Shown: positions 47,075 to 58,054 of the stretch, piece by piece
How the letters are laid out: each line of letters starts with the position of its first letter
Position numbering within the stretch: position 1 is the first letter of the stretch
Assembly (NCBI GenBank): GCA_030544215.1
Contig: JARZZO010000011.1
Coordinates: 45,133,587-45,197,586, forward strand
Direction of reading: 5' to 3'
Length of the DNA: 64,000 nucleotides
Source: Zantedeschia hybrid cultivar
Taxonomy: Eukaryota; Streptophyta; Magnoliopsida; Alismatales; Araceae
The notes under the pieces: generated by a model
What the model was told of the DNA's origin: nothing
The model's input: the letters and a program-made list of their open reading frames with translations, nothing else
Database searches by the model: none
Translations under genes and position numbers: made by a program

Positions 47075-48460
47075 ATGGCCTCACCTTCTGCTCGTGCGAA
47101 TGCTAGGGAACCTCAGGTTCTATCTGATGTTGAAGGCCATCTCAGCAACCTACTGGCCCATAGACAGGTATGCTCAAACTTTTATGTCGTTTACCTTGAC
47201 TCTCTCCTCTCTCTCTTGACTTTTGGTTGTCCTGCAGCCTATTCCCAAATTCCCTAATGCTCGACATACTCGCAAGTATGCATGGCTTGCGGCCCTGATG
47301 GACGTGATTACCCTGGACATGAGGGTGTATATGCGCCGGTGGAATCTGACCCGCTCCATTGTGTTCGCAAAGTGGTTCACCTCCATTCACTGGCACTGGG
47401 AGGGGCTGGGTGCACTGCTCGAACTGTGGCATCCGGAGACGCATACGTTCGTGTTCCGAGAGTTTGAGGTGACAGTGTTGGTGGAGGAGGTAGAAATCTT
47501 CTATGGCTGGGAGGGCCAAGCCACCGGCGATCCCTCTGCTTTGCCTGCGTGGGAGGAAATCTTTGCTGATATAGTGCAGGACAAACGGGAGGTATGCCGC
47601 ATGACTAACAAGCGAGGAATCCTCATCGATCGCCTTGCGCACTGGTTGGTCCGAGAGATTAAACGCAAGACGGTCGAATCTGAGAGACTGATGCGAGGCT
47701 TATGCCTAGTCCTTGGGGGAGTCTTATGGTTTCCAACTTCAGGCAATGTGCTAGAAAGGGAGCATGTGAGTGTGCTGAGCTTATTGTGGAAAGGTCATTC
47801 TCTGGCCCCGGTGATTCTGTCACATCTATATGGAGGGCTTAGCCACATGAGCATGGGGCGATCTGCAAGGGGGAGCTTATTCACCCTGCAGTTGTGGATG
47901 GAGATGCACTTAGCTTTTGATTTTGATGAGAAGGTGGCTTCCACCTCCATGATATTTCAGCACAGCGCATGGTATCCTGCACGCTCGCTTCTTGGTCCCG
48001 AGGATCAAATTAGGTGTCTCACGGCTCATCTCAAGACGAGGGATGACTGGCGTGATTACCTGAACTTTCTGACCGTAGAAAAATTTATCTTTGTTCCGAT
48101 GATCCTTCGGGGTATGGAGTTTACCACAAGGGCTTCTCGTGAGCGTGAGTTGTGGTTAATCGGCCCTGACGAGTTAGCCGTGTACCAAGGGCATCGTTGC
48201 CATCTCCATATTGGAATTCCAAGACAGGGCCGTTCCCTGCTTTGCATGATATGCTGATTGTGCCGAGGCATACAGGGTACGCGAGGGAAGCGCAAGCTAT
48301 GGAGCGATTCCGACGTGTATGGCGCCGTCACTCTAGATTCACCAGGGCTCGCCTTGATGTAGCAGAGACTTCAGAGGGAGTCGAGAGATATGTGGATTAT
48401 TTGACAAATGTACGACCTGCTGTATGTGCCTTTTTCATGGGCCGTAGAGCACTGGAATAA
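47075..48460 (+). pseudogene. Element D: antisense two-exon gene aORF2 (DUF7745-like), nearly intact
   Basis: Exon 1 47075-47167 (31 codons, MASPSARANAREPQVLSDVE), GT donor, 70-bp intron ending CCTGCAG, and exon 2 from 47238. Exon 2 is open to 48257: LGALLELWHPETHTFVFREF, FEVTVLVEEVEIFYGW, LWMEMHLAFDFDE, DDWRDYLNFL. A one-base shift at about 48225 moves the frame, which then stays open to 48460 (FRRVWRRHSRFTRARLDVAE near the end). About 435 residues in all. Same exon structure as B and C but quite diverged. Except for the single shift it is the best preserved aORF2. Role unknown; the name rests on family recognition only. Confidence 0.75.
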
Positions 48461-48539
48461 TGTATTCATTGAAATTCTAGTGAATAATACAAATTTTGCT
48501 TTCCTAAAAGTTCCTTCGACATGGACAAAGATCTGGGCA

Positions 48540-48683
48540 GACGGCCACGCGGGCAGCCGTCCGTGACAATGGACGGCCACATACATGGCCGTCCCACCTA
48601 TCGGACGGCCACGCGTGTGGCCATCGGCGGACGGCCACGCGTGTGGCCGTCCATGACGGCGGACGGCCACGCGTGTGGCCGTC
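48540..48683. promoter_or_regulatory. Five N10 dyads of GACGGC type between aORF2 and aORF1 (element D)
   Basis: GACGGC-N10-GCCGTC at 48540, 48572, 48604, 48630 and 48662 (each 22 bp; one right arm is GCCATC). Cores include CACGCGGGCA, CACATACATG and CACGCGTGTG. Start-to-start spacing is mostly 32 bp. The location matches the six dyads between the genes in B. Confidence 0.9.
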
Positions 48684-48783
48684 TGACTCGTCGGATGGCT
48701 TTAAGAAGCCTCAGGGCCTTCTAGTTCTCTCCCTATCCTTTCTTCCTCTTCTTTTCCGATTCTGATTTCTCCCCTACTCTTCC

Positions 48784-51688
48784 ATGGCGCGAGTTTGGCT
48801 TCCCCGCTCTCTTAGGAGGAGGGGGACCGGTGGTGACGATGAGGCGGCAGCGGCCGGCGGCGGCGATGGAGCGAGCTCCAGCGGCGGCGGCGGCGGTGGG
48901 GTGGGTGTTAGCGGCGGCGGCGGCAAGGACACGCTTCGCGCCGAAGAGGAAGAAGAAGAAGAAGAGAGGGCGGCGGAGGAGGATGACGAAGAGGAAGAAG
49001 ATGAAGTTGATGAAGAGGAAGAAGAAGAAGGAGAAGGTGATGAGGAAGGCGGCGACAACGAGGAGGTGCCCTCGAAGAAGAAGAAGGTGAGTTCCTTCGT
49101 TCTTTTTCTTCTTTTGATCCATGGTGACTGGTGTGGCGGACAGCAAGAGATCGTGCCGTCCGTCCGTACGGACGGCGGACGGCCCCGCCGCCCATCCCCA
49201 TGGACGGCGGACGGCCCTGCCGCCCGTCCGCGCGGACGGCGGAGGGGCCCGCCGTCTGCCCGTACAGACGGCGAGCAGGCCCGCCGTCCGTCAGGGTGGG
49301 GGCCAGCTGCCTCACTCACTCAAAATCTTTTTTGTATGATCATGCCCCTAACTTTGAATCTTGTTGGGATTTACACGGTCCACAGAGAGTCCAGGGCCGA
49401 GTTTCTTGGGAGTTGGTTTGGGCCTGGTACCATGCGTTGCCCGATCGGCTCCTTTTCCAGGCGGATGTGTTTGGGATCGGGCCGTTGTTTCGGATCCGAC
49501 CATTCATGGTTGATGTGCCCTTCTGAGTGGCTCTGCGAGAGCGCTGGGATGACAGATGCAGAGCCTTCATCATACCCTGGGGACACATGCTGCCCACGTT
49601 GGAGGATGTCTCCTTTTTGAAAGGCTTGTCAGTCATTGGTGATCCGGTAGTGGGTCCTGAGCTCAGGGATTACAAGCAGCTATTAGATCGACTCCTGGGT
49701 GAGGGGTACTATCGGGTTCAAGGAGCGCTATCTCACATACCCCTCGGACATTTCGCCCGGTCTGTGGGATTGAGTCAGGTACGGCGGATGCCGAGCGAGA
49801 CTCTTGAGGCTTTTGCGGAGAGAGTGGAGGCTTTGTTGGACTTGGATGGCCGCTCAGACGATGAGAACTTACGGATCTTCCTCTTGTTCTTCTTCGGAAG
49901 GCTGCTATTTGCTACAACTTCAGACAAGGTTAACCTGAAGTATCTGCCACTGTTGGAGGATCTCCAAGCAGCGAAGAAGATGGCATGGGGAGCTGCAATG
50001 TTGGGTCACCTCTTTTCCCATCTGGTGAGCTATCACCAGGGATCTGGCAATTTGGGTGGATTCACGCCTTTTCTTCGGGTAATCCTTCTTGGTTGTTGAT
50101 CTCCGTCCTTCCTCACTTATATTGACTGTGTTGTCTCTTGCAAATCTCGGGTTATACCCGCTTTCCCATTGGCTGAGGGGCCGTCTCTGCGGATCGTGAG
50201 GGATGGACTCCACTTATGGCGTGGTGGGAAATGATATGGGATTATCGTCCCGTGATGTACCGCGTGAAGGACATCCGTGCCCAGCTCGACACATTTCCTC
50301 CTCATATGGTGAGTGATTTGAGATATATGTGCATCTTAACAAATGATTAAGTCTGACCCTTTACTTCATTCAGGTGGTGTGGATGCCCTACGCAGAGGAG
50401 GACCTGGCCAATCATCCATGGGTGTCTCAGAGTCTCTCCCAATTCCGGCGGGAGGTGCCCTTACTGTGTGTGAACATCTGTGACAGCCTCTTTGTTCGGA
50501 TGGCCTACCGCATATGGGGATGGCATCAGCCTTTACTCGCCTTTCCAACCTATCCTGATATGAACCGCGGTCGTCGCCGATCTTCTGCAATTGGTCAGGA
50601 TTGGCGAGTGGTGAGGCGGGCTGAGATTGAAGTATGGTACCGCACCGGGGATGCCCTATAGGAGGATAAATTCCTGCGAGACAGTTACAGATACTTGGGG
50701 GATTACGCCCGACGGTACGCAGATCGCATGTTTCTGGATGCGCGGCGGGTGCGTCACTCTAACCCTTCAATCCATTTCACCCAATCCTTTCTCACTGACT
50801 AATCTTGGTGGTATTCCTGCAACAGATGCCCGAAACCGAAGCTGTGCAGATCCTAAAGAATCAGAATGAGATTCTGTGAATTGGTGAGAAGTTTGATTTC
50901 TGATTTCGGGTGTGAGATTGTCCTCTTATTTTGTGGAACCCTTGTGATGCAGAGAGAGACGCTGGCCCGTCACGGGCTGCGAGGAGATCCTGGTGCGGGC
51001 TCATCATCTCAGGGGCTAGCTGCCCCTGCTGATTGGGAGGCGAGACTGCAGGATGCTCTCCGTCGTGCGGAGGCCCGGGAGGCGGATTTGGCACAGCAGG
51101 TGAGACTTGTTCCGCTCTTGTGTTATTCTGATTGAGCTTGCTTAACCCTAAGTTCCTTTGCAGCGTCAGGAGGTGGAGACCGCCTTAGCCAGGGCGCAAG
51201 AATTGGAGAGCCTCAATCAATAGTTGAGAGATCAGGTCTTAGAGGAGCGGACTGCTCAAGCCAGGGCAAGAGAAGGATCCCACCCCGACGTGTACTGGGA
51301 CGGTAAGATAGCCGGCTTGCGGGAGGAACTGACGAGGTCGCAGACAGAGGTGAGGGAGCTTGATTTCAAGTACCGGACCCTGTGGGACCGAGTGATAAAG
51401 AAGGGGCGAGAACGAGCCACGAGATCCAGCGCACAGAGTCCAGGAGCTCGTCCCCCTATTCCTGCCCCGTCTGCTGGCCAGGCACCTGCTAGGAGCTCTG
51501 TCTTTAGAGACCTTGACTCCCTTCTTGCTGAGGACACGTGGAGAGCATTGCGACCTGTTGGCTCATCGTGGTCTATGCGACCGGCATCAGGTCATCGCCG
51601 TGCTCGGGAGGATGACGCTGAGAGTCAGATGAGGTACTCTTCTCGAGATAGGAGAGATGATGAAGCGGAAGGAAGGAAGAGGGATTGA
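48784..51688 (+). pseudogene. Element D: antisense seven-exon gene aORF1 (plant-mobile-domain-like, coiled-coil tail)
   Basis: Exon 1 48784-49086 (101 codons: Gly/Ala-rich, then a long Asp/Glu run, then KKKK). Intron 49087-49385. Exon 2 49386-50078: FGIGPLFRIRPF, ALRERWDDRCRAF, IPWGHMLPTLEDV, FFFGRLLFATTSD, AWGAAMLGHLFSHL. Exon 3 about 50144-50307 (acceptor decayed). Exon 4 50374-50748 (RIWGWHQPLLAF). Exon 5 50826-50875, exon 6 50953-51099, exon 7 51164-51688 (coiled coil, then basic KKGRERATR and an RD-rich end). The structure mirrors B and E despite low identity. Single stops before ALRERW, in exon 4 (after RTGDAL) and in exon 7 (NQ-stop-L) make it a recent-looking pseudogene. Known PMD proteins are nuclear or transposon-derived; activity unknown. 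Confidence 0.75.
49155..49298. promoter_or_regulatory. N10 dyads, 32-bp period, inside aORF1 intron 1 (element D)
   Basis: GCCGTC or GCCGCC left arms start at 49155, 49187, 49219, 49251 and 49283, exactly 32 bp apart. The first four are followed after exactly 10 bp by GACGGC; the fifth has a decayed right arm. Half-site order is the inverse of the 48540-48683 array. Intron 1 of B also carries dyads. Confidence 0.9.
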
Positions 51689-53354
51689 GAGCTGACGCAG
51701 GGGTATGCCCTTGTGTCGTGATGTATGAACATTATGTTATGCTTGCATATTTCACTATTTGTATCCGGGCACTTCTTGTTTTGCTTTTTGTTCATACATG
51801 TTGTTCCTGCATGCACAACATTAGGGGAAACCGTTAGTGGTATCTGTTTTCGGCCCCTTGCCCAAAAGAGCAACTACCTTTTCCCTAGCCTTCGCATAGC
51901 CGTGTCCTACTAATCAGACAAAAGAAAGAGCATTGAAATCGATGTGATAACAAAATATGCAAATACTAGCGGATATTAATAAGTGGGGTATGTGGTAGAT
52001 GAAAACATGTTTTTGATGCCGACCACCTGGTGACTGCCCAAACTTAGCCTGATTGAATGAAGGAAGGGAAATGCACACTCAACTTCCCAGGTATCCTAAG
52101 CACACATCAAAATTGATTTGGGCCTCTAGACTCCTCAAACTAACCTTGACCGGCTAAGACTCATACTGATGACAATACCGTCATGCCTTGCTTAGCCTCC
52201 CAGCTGCTTCCGACCACCAAGTTTGCCCAAAAAAGTTTTCGAGGTAAATGATTTGCCCGACCTGGGTCTCTTTCCTCACAATCTAGAAGGTATATGATAG
52301 AACACCTTGGAACCCTAACGGTCAACCGCGCAACGCTGACCCGGAATCAGATGCCGTCGCACCTGTTGGTGACGCGCATGCATTGACCTAAGCCCGAAGT
52401 TTTAAGAGTGCTCATTGAGATTATGGTTAAGGAATTGGTTCACCAGAAACACTGACATTACTCTTCACTCATTTTGGACTCCTGTGATCATGTGAGCATG
52501 TGACGATTTTTGAAAAACGAATCATTTAAAATGATGTTCGGTCTTTAGATAGCTATCTCGTGCTAAAACCTTGAGGGAGAAAAAGTGAAGAAATTTTGGA
52601 GACAAACCTTACAGGAGGATCGACAAAACCGTTAAAAGGGCGAGCTATGACAAAACGGACCCCTTTTGGACCTCCTAGATGCCCCTATTTTGACTTTTCA
52701 GGCCTTTGGTAGATTTCATGGCCAGGCACGGTCACGACCAGGCTTTTTCGTATGATTGCTTGAACCCTTTTTCTTTTTTGTATTTCTTTTCCACTCTTGA
52801 CATTTTTCAAGGTTATTTGATATTGCGCCTGCGGGGACACTGCCCTCTTCACATGCTTTGGTCCTTTACATTTCATTTTTTTGGGGCCCTTTTGAGGGGT
52901 TACATCTATCGGGTTGTTGAGGAACCGCAGTTTGCTGAGCTCGACCGTTTAAGAGTGTCGACTGTCCTGATCGGTCGAGAGACGAAGAGCAAAGGTTGCA
53001 GTTTGACAGTATACGAAAGACTTTGAACTCATTTTAAACAGGTTCTCTTTGAAAAACGTGTAGATGTGTGCATCTCATGCTGACCATAGGGATCTGTATG
53101 ATAGTAAAGTAGACACGTCCAAGGTTCTGGTGGACCAAAATCTTAGCCAAACCTTAATGTTAACCCAATCTATCAAGCAACTAGACCTAGACAGGGGGTT
53201 ACGTGGCAGTCACCAGACAGTTGGATTTTGTGTCTTTTCTAATTTTTTTTGTCATTTTCATTGAAGTATGTGCATATTTACAAATGTTTTTGTTGCTTTT
53301 TGGAGTATTTCATTTTTTTTTGGATTTTGAAATTTTTGATTTTTTTTTGCGTTT
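51689..53354 (-). other. Element D: non-coding spacer between pol and aORF1
   Basis: No gene is visible in either strand. The end near 53290-53350 has TTTTGGATTTTGAAATTTTTG, the same kind of repeat as the A, B and E spacers. A CTAACGG/GACCCGG segment near 52310-52345 shows nothing recognisable. Confidence 0.6.
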
Positions 53355-55427
53355 TTATGGGTAAAACTTCTTCAGATACACCCCATTCCATGGGTGGGGT
53401 AACTCCTCTCCTTTTTCATTGATTAAGCGGTATGCATTACCTGAGTATGCCTCCTTGATTACAAATGGACCTTCCCAATTTTCTTGCAATTTGCTCCTGG
53501 GACCAGGAATTTTGATCATTTTTCTTTTGAGTACCATTTCCCCAATTTCAAACTTTCTTTCGAGAACCTTCTTTGCATAGAATCTTGCGATCCTATTTCT
53601 GTAAACTTGAGTGTGGTTTGCCGCCATTATCCTTTTTTCGTCTAATAGTTCCAGTTGGGTTAACATGGCCTTACGACGTTCGGCGTCGCTAATTCCATTG
53701 TCCAACTGCACTCTTAGAGAAGGAAGGAGAATCTCATATGGAAGTACCGCATCTGTTCCGAATGTCAGTGCATAAGGTATTTGTCCGGTGGGGGTTCGGA
53801 CAGAAGTACGATACGCCCAAAGAGCTTCTACTAGGCAATCTGACCAGTCTGAATAATTGTGAGATCTGCAAGTTCTTTTGATGATTCGAATGAGAGTCTT
53901 ATTGGTGGCTTCGGCTTGACCATTTCCTTGTAGATAGTAAGGCGAAGAATGGTGCAAATTAATGCCATACTTACTGCACGTGTCCTGGAGCTCTTGGGAG
54001 ATGAATTGTGGTCCATTGTCGGTGATGAGATCGCACGGCGTCCCGAACCTGGTGAGAATGTTGCGCTTGATGAATTTCACCACCGTGGATGCTTTGATTT
54101 CCACAAACGCTTCCGCTTCAGCCCATTTAGTGAAATATTCAGTGGCAGTTAAGATAAATGATTTCCTTTTTATTTTTCCTGATCGATCCTCCAGAGGTCC
54201 TATAACGTCGAATGCCCACATGGCGAAGAGCCAAGGGGAAATGACGGATTTGAGAGATGATGAAGGTACATGAACCTTGTTAGCATGTAACTGGCATTTC
54301 AAGCACCTCTGAACAAATATGGAACAATCAGCCTCTATTGAAGGCCAATAATAGGACATGAGGAGCTTCTGAGTTAAGGCACAACCATAGATATGACCGC
54401 CACAATCGCTTGCATGAGCTGCTTCCATGACATGGTGAATTTCGGTATCATCTAGACACCGAAGGAGCACCCCGCTAAAAGATCTTCTGAAAAGACGTCC
54501 GACTAAGATAAGGTATCGTTGAGATGCATGGCGGATAGCCTTACGGTCAGAAGATGTGGCATAAGATAGGAATGACCCATCATGAAGGTAGTTCATGATA
54601 TCAAAATACCACGGATTCCCATCATCCCAATCGGGGGTGAGTTCTTCCGTGATTGCAGAGACATGTTCACATGAGTGGAGGAATTGCTGGAACCAAGGGT
54701 CCCGGAAGGAGGGCGAGTCTTGCTTGCGTAGAGTGATGGTAGCTGAACTTTTGGTGACGGGAATCTCTAGTGCTGAAGATAGAGAAGCCAGGGCATCTGC
54801 TAGGATGTTCTGAGACCTAGGCACATGTACGTAGGTAATCCTTCTGAAATGCCTGGTTAGTGACTTCACTAACTCTTGATATGGCTTCAATTTTGAATCC
54901 CGGGTTTGATACTTGCCCATGGTTTGGCGGAGGATCAATTGAGAATCTCCAATTATCCTCATTTCCAGGACTTTAAGAACCAGCGCCAATTTTAAGCCAG
55001 CTAGGAGAGCCTCATATTTAGCGACATTGTTGGTCACTGAGAAGGAGAGTTGGCAAGCGTGCGGAATACTTACCCCTTCTGGAGATACGAGGACCACTCC
55101 TATCCCACTACCTTGAGAATTAAGCGCCTCGTCGAAGTAAAGGACCCAAGATGGAGTATCATCTACTATTAAACCCAACTCCTCATCCGGGAATTCCTCG
55201 TCGGCGGGCGAAAATGTAGGCAGCGGATGATGAGCTAGGTGTTCGGCAATTGCTTGCCCCTTCACAGCCTTCTGATTTACATAGGTAATGTCAAATTGGT
55301 TCAAGAAGGTCTGCCATCGCACCAGCCTATCTATTACAACTGGCCGCTCTAGCAAATATTTGATCGGGTCCATTCTTGCTAGGAGTTTGACCTCGTGGAC
55401 GAGGAAGTAGTGCTTCAATTTCTGCAC
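53355..55427 (-). pseudogene. Element D: second RNase H and complete integrase (690 codons open)
   Basis: The longest frame in the window. Order: end of the first RNase H (QKLKHYFLVHEVKLLARM), a linker, the second RNase H at about residues 90-215 (WVLYFDEALNSQG, NNVAKYEALLAGL, GDSQLILRQ, ILADALASL), then integrase from about 330: zinc region (EAAHASDCGGHIYG, CLKCQLHAN), core MWAFDVIGPLED, LITDNGPQFIS, GNGQAEATNKTL, and C-terminal GPFVIKEAYSGNAYRL to NGVYLKKFYP. The integrase D, D and E residues are intact. In the RNase H, the Glu expected in NNxAEYEAL is Lys. The frame is interrupted only at its start, where W has become a stop. Confidence 0.85.
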
Positions 55428-55469
55428 TATCTAGACGACGGCCGCACATGTCCTTTCCATAGCAGTGTA

Positions 55470-57041
55470 TCACTTTTCGGCATCGTTGAAGAACTTGGAG
55501 AGATAGTACACTGCTCTTTCTTTCTTCTCGTCGTCAAGTTGGGCCAATACTGCTCCAGCCGATTCTTTAGTGGTGGAGACATATAGCAATAAAGGCCGCC
55601 CTGGGATAGGAGCCATAAGGACTGGTGGATTGAGGAGATAGCTCTTCAATTCGTCGAAGGCCTTTTGACACTTATCACTCCAAATAAACTTTGCCCCTCC
55701 TTTCAATAAATTATAAAAGGGTTTACATCTCACAAAATGTTGAGATATGAACCGTCTGATAAATTGCAAACGGCCGATGAGACCCTTTATATCCCTGACA
55801 TTTTTAGGAGAGGGCATTTCCACTATCGCCTTCACTTTATCCGGATCAACCTCAATCCTCCTTCTGCTCACCATGAACCCTAGCAATTTACCAGAAGAAA
55901 CACCGAATACGCACTTTTTTGGGTTCATTTTCAGTTGGTGCTCTCTTGACCTCTGCATTACAGCCCTAAGAATCTGAGTATGTCCCTTCCTGGTTTTAGA
56001 CTTTACTAAGGTATCATCCACATAAATCTCCATGTCGATGTGAATCATGTCATGAAAGATTGCCATCATTGCCCTCTGGTAGGTAGCTCCAGCATTCTTA
56101 AGCCCAAATGGCATGACCATGTAGCAATAAGTTCCTCATGGGGTTATGAAAGATGTTTTCTCTTGGTCTTCTTCAGCTAGTCGGATTTGATTATATCCTG
56201 AAAAATCATCCATGAAGGACAACATTTCAAATCCAGCCGTGTTATCGACCAGCAAGTCTATATGAGGTAGTGGGAAATCATCCTTTGGACAGGCTTGATT
56301 GAGATTGCGAAAATCTATGCAAACCTTAACCTTTCCGTCCTTTTTTGCCACGGGGACGATATTAGCCACCCACTTAGGATAGAGCACTACCCGGATGAAC
56401 TTGGCCTTGTGTAATTTGTCAACCTCTTCTTTTACTTTAAGTGCTAATTCCGGTTGTAGCCGTCTCAACTTTTGTTTCACGGGTTTAGCATCAAGCTTGA
56501 GGATTAGCTGATGTTCCACCAATTCTGTGTTTAATCCGGACATATCTTCGTATGACCAAGCAAACCCATCACGATGTTCTCGGAGCACAGCTATTATGGA
56601 CCCTTCTTCTTCTGGACTCAAACGGGTGCTAATTAGCACTATCTTCGAATCCTCCTCTGTTCCAAGGTTGACTTCTTTAGTGGGTTCGTCGATGGCTGAT
56701 AAAGGTTCATCAAACCGTCTCGTCCCATTAACAAGTGGTTCGGCCAAGTCATCCTCCTCTTCCCCTTCGCTAAGCTCAAATACTCCCAGACCATCACTGC
56801 AAGATTCGTCTTTCACAAGCTCCAAAGGCTCAGAGATGACCCCTATCTGAAGAAACTTATCCAACTTGTTCAAAACTTTACACCTATTTGCTAACTCTTG
56901 AACTAAGAACAAAAGAAGTTGCTTAGCCCTACAATCTCTAGACAGGGAGGAGGCTATCCTAATTCCTAAACTACTATGTACATGACCTGGAGGATGGGTT
57001 AGTTTTGTCCCGGATGGGACAAGGGTAGACCCTTGGGACAA
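55470..57041 (-). pseudogene. Element D: reverse transcriptase and first RNase H
   Basis: Open from 57041 to 56136, then, after one TGA at a TPWGT-type position, from 56120 to 55470. Motifs: FAWSYEDMSGL, WVANIVPVAKKDGKV, IDFRNLNQACPKDDFPLPH, SFMDDFSGYNQI, IYVDDTLVK, KKCVFGVSSGKLLGF. Both catalytic motifs are present. The first RNase H reads LLLYVSTTKESAGAVLAQ, lacking the catalytic Asp, as usual in Tat. Another stop after FNDAEK at about 55469 ends this part. Confidence 0.85.
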
Positions 57042-57646
57042 AGGTTCAACGATGGCGGGGTTGCCCCACCACGTAAGCTCCTCGAAAGTGACTTCCCCCC
57101 CTTCAAGATAAGAATTGGACTTTTTTTTTTGCGACCAAATGCCTCAAACATGAAACATTCAAGAGAAGTGGCATCGACCGGGGCTGAGAACATCGTGATG
57201 GAAGGTGGGTGGAACAAGAAAGGAATGAACGTAGCAGGAGCTAGTTCATTCCTGGTCAAGAAGAACCCTATCGGTGGGTTGCTTGATTCATGAAACAAGG
57301 ATGATATGCCAAAATCTTCTTCATTTCCTTCTCGATTATCTTCTTGCACTCCCTCTCCTATCCTGGGCAATCCCTGCTTCTTTCTCACAAAGTGATTCAT
57401 GAGGGACCATTTCTTTGTTCCTTTTGGTGGTTCAGTAGACTTGTAACCTAGGCCACATCCCCCAATGACAGGGTTCTCTAAGATGGGGTTACAAATGCCT
57501 TATTCTTCTCTCCCTAACCCGGAGCCTGAGTTATACCCCATCTTACTCATGAGCTGCCAACCTATGCCAGGCCTAGGCCTAAGATGAGAATTCACTGATG
57601 AAAGAACGGGCTCTTTGCCTTTCCTGAAAGTTATCATCGACGGAAT
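56999..57646 (-). pseudogene. Element D: G-patch and pol linker
   Basis: GIGWQLMSKMGYNSGSGLG at about 57565-57510, followed after a TAG by GGCGLGYKS, is a clear G-patch. The linker (57400-56999) is open for 133 codons with no known domain. It corresponds to the A segment 1510-2900. Confidence 0.65.
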
Positions 57647-58054
57647 CTATTCTGCTGTTACTGAGTCTAATGACTCAATGTAGGGAGTGCTTTTGACCTT
57701 CACAATCTTCCCGTTATACGGGAACTTATAGCATTGGTGGTTGGTGGATGGGACTCCCAAGGTTTGGTCCATCCAAGGTCTCCCTAGAATAGCATTGTAG
57801 ATTGGCTTAACATCCAGGATGTAGAATTCCGAAATCATGGCTTCCGGGCCGATTTCCAGTTGCAGCAAGATCTTTCCATCTGCTGGTCTTTGGGAATTAT
57901 CATAAGCTGAAACCATCATAGAGGTGGACTCAACCTTCTCTGGATCTATCCCTATCCTTTTGAGGGTCTTAAGGGGACAGACATTGATAGAGGCTCCGGT
58001 ATCCAGTAAAATGGAGTCTACTGAATGACCATTGAGAGTAGCAGTTAGGCACAA
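57647..58054 (-). pseudogene. Element D: retropepsin
   Basis: Open frame with LLDTGASINV (catalytic DTG intact), ISEFYILDVKPIYNAILGRPW (flap and final strand) and YKFPYNGKIV. The normal start would be continuous with gag, but a one-base shift at about 58045-58054 puts it in a different frame from gag. It should cleave the polyprotein if translated. Confidence 0.8.

Noticed and set aside
46826..49298. Regular 32-34-bp repeats resembling a CRISPR array
   Set aside because: The constant parts are short inverted half-sites and the variable part is only 10 bp; it lies in plant retrotransposon DNA with no cas genes.
48371..49315. Several Pro/Ser-rich - strand open frames
   Set aside because: They are shadows of GC-rich aORF1 exon 1 and of the dyad arrays.
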